Shown piece by piece: positions 63,957 to 64,000 of a DNA stretch of 64,000 nucleotides. Origin of the DNA: Bdellovibrio sp. GT3 (lineage in GTDB: Bacteria; Bdellovibrionota; Bdellovibrionia; Bdellovibrionales; Bdellovibrionaceae); NCBI RefSeq assembly GCF_037996765.1, contig NZ_JBBNAD010000006.1, forward strand, positions 124,001 to 188,000, written 5' to 3'. The position numbers were made by a program, and so were the translations under genes. The notes under the pieces were generated by a model, which saw nothing but the letters and a program-made list of their open reading frames with translations, made no database searches and was not told the DNA's origin. Within the stretch, counting starts at the first letter, position 1. Each line of letters begins with the position of its first letter.

Positions 63957-64000
63957 AGTTCAAACCCCTCCCACCAGTCTTTGAGTTCCTCAACACCAGT
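63953..64000 (-). CDS. 3' end of an unidentified gene upstream of dut
   Basis: The minus-strand frame entering the window ends TGVEELKDWWEGFEL and stops with TGA overlapping the dut ATG by 4 bases (ATGA). The overlap supports a real coding end in the dut operon. Fifteen residues are too few to name it. Confidence 0.5.
   Translation of the reverse strand, partial: TGVEELKDWWEGFEL

Overview
The window looks like chromosomal DNA of a Bdellovibrio-type predatory bacterium (Bdellovibrionota). This is an inference from gene content, not from a search. The supporting signs are an alternative complex III respiratory operon, a complete gspC-N type II secretion locus ending in gspN, a DUF222-like HNH endonuclease, many secreted or outer-membrane proteins with no clear family, and short closely packed operons. 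No rRNA, tRNA, CRISPR array, insertion sequence or prophage was seen.

Layout. 0-8 kb: an esterase with a CoA-transferase, a glycerophosphodiesterase, a Gdx-like SMR transporter, a 2-hydroxyacid dehydrogenase, an apparently autoregulated helical-protein/ArsR-DUF2087 pair, a secreted HExxH protease and a secreted orphan. 8-11 kb: thrS-infC, with infC starting at AUU. 11-14 kb: envelope proteins. 13.8-24.5 kb: the alternative complex III operon actABCDEF, preceded by the system II cytochrome c maturation pair (ResB and CcsA/CcsB types). 24.5-30.5 kb: small metabolic genes, two tandem GNAT acetyltransferases and an HNH endonuclease, in a stretch rich in short repeats. 30.5-32.2 kb: an outer-membrane protein and an orphan. 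32.3-45.7 kb: type II secretion gspC to gspN. 45.9-48 kb: ssb, a large palindromic element, a lipoprotein and a barrel protein. 48-57.5 kb, minus strand: mutL-miaA-yicC-gmk-rpoZ-rsh-histidine kinase. 57.5-64 kb: a secreted nuclease-like protein, envelope proteins, a family 2 glycosyltransferase, a Yip1-like protein and dut.

How the parts work together. CcsA/ResB would attach haem to the pentahaem ActA and monohaem ActE of complex III. The type II system would export folded proteins such as the HExxH protease and the PD-(D/E)XK-like protein from the periplasm. The gmk-rpoZ-rsh-kinase end of the mutL operon joins GTP supply, RNA polymerase assembly and (p)ppGpp signalling.

The least explained material is non-coding: a 59-61 bp element present twice, 52 kb apart; a pair of related elements flanking the two GNAT genes; a 17-bp motif scattered over 3 kb with one copy inside the HNH gene; a nine-unit heptanucleotide tandem array; a 31-bp-arm inverted repeat with nested hairpins after ssb; and a set of mutually exclusive hairpins covering the ribosome binding site of the gene at 7253. 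No single large new system was recognised. The repeat-rich 27.1-30.3 kb region around the HNH gene is the best candidate for something undescribed.
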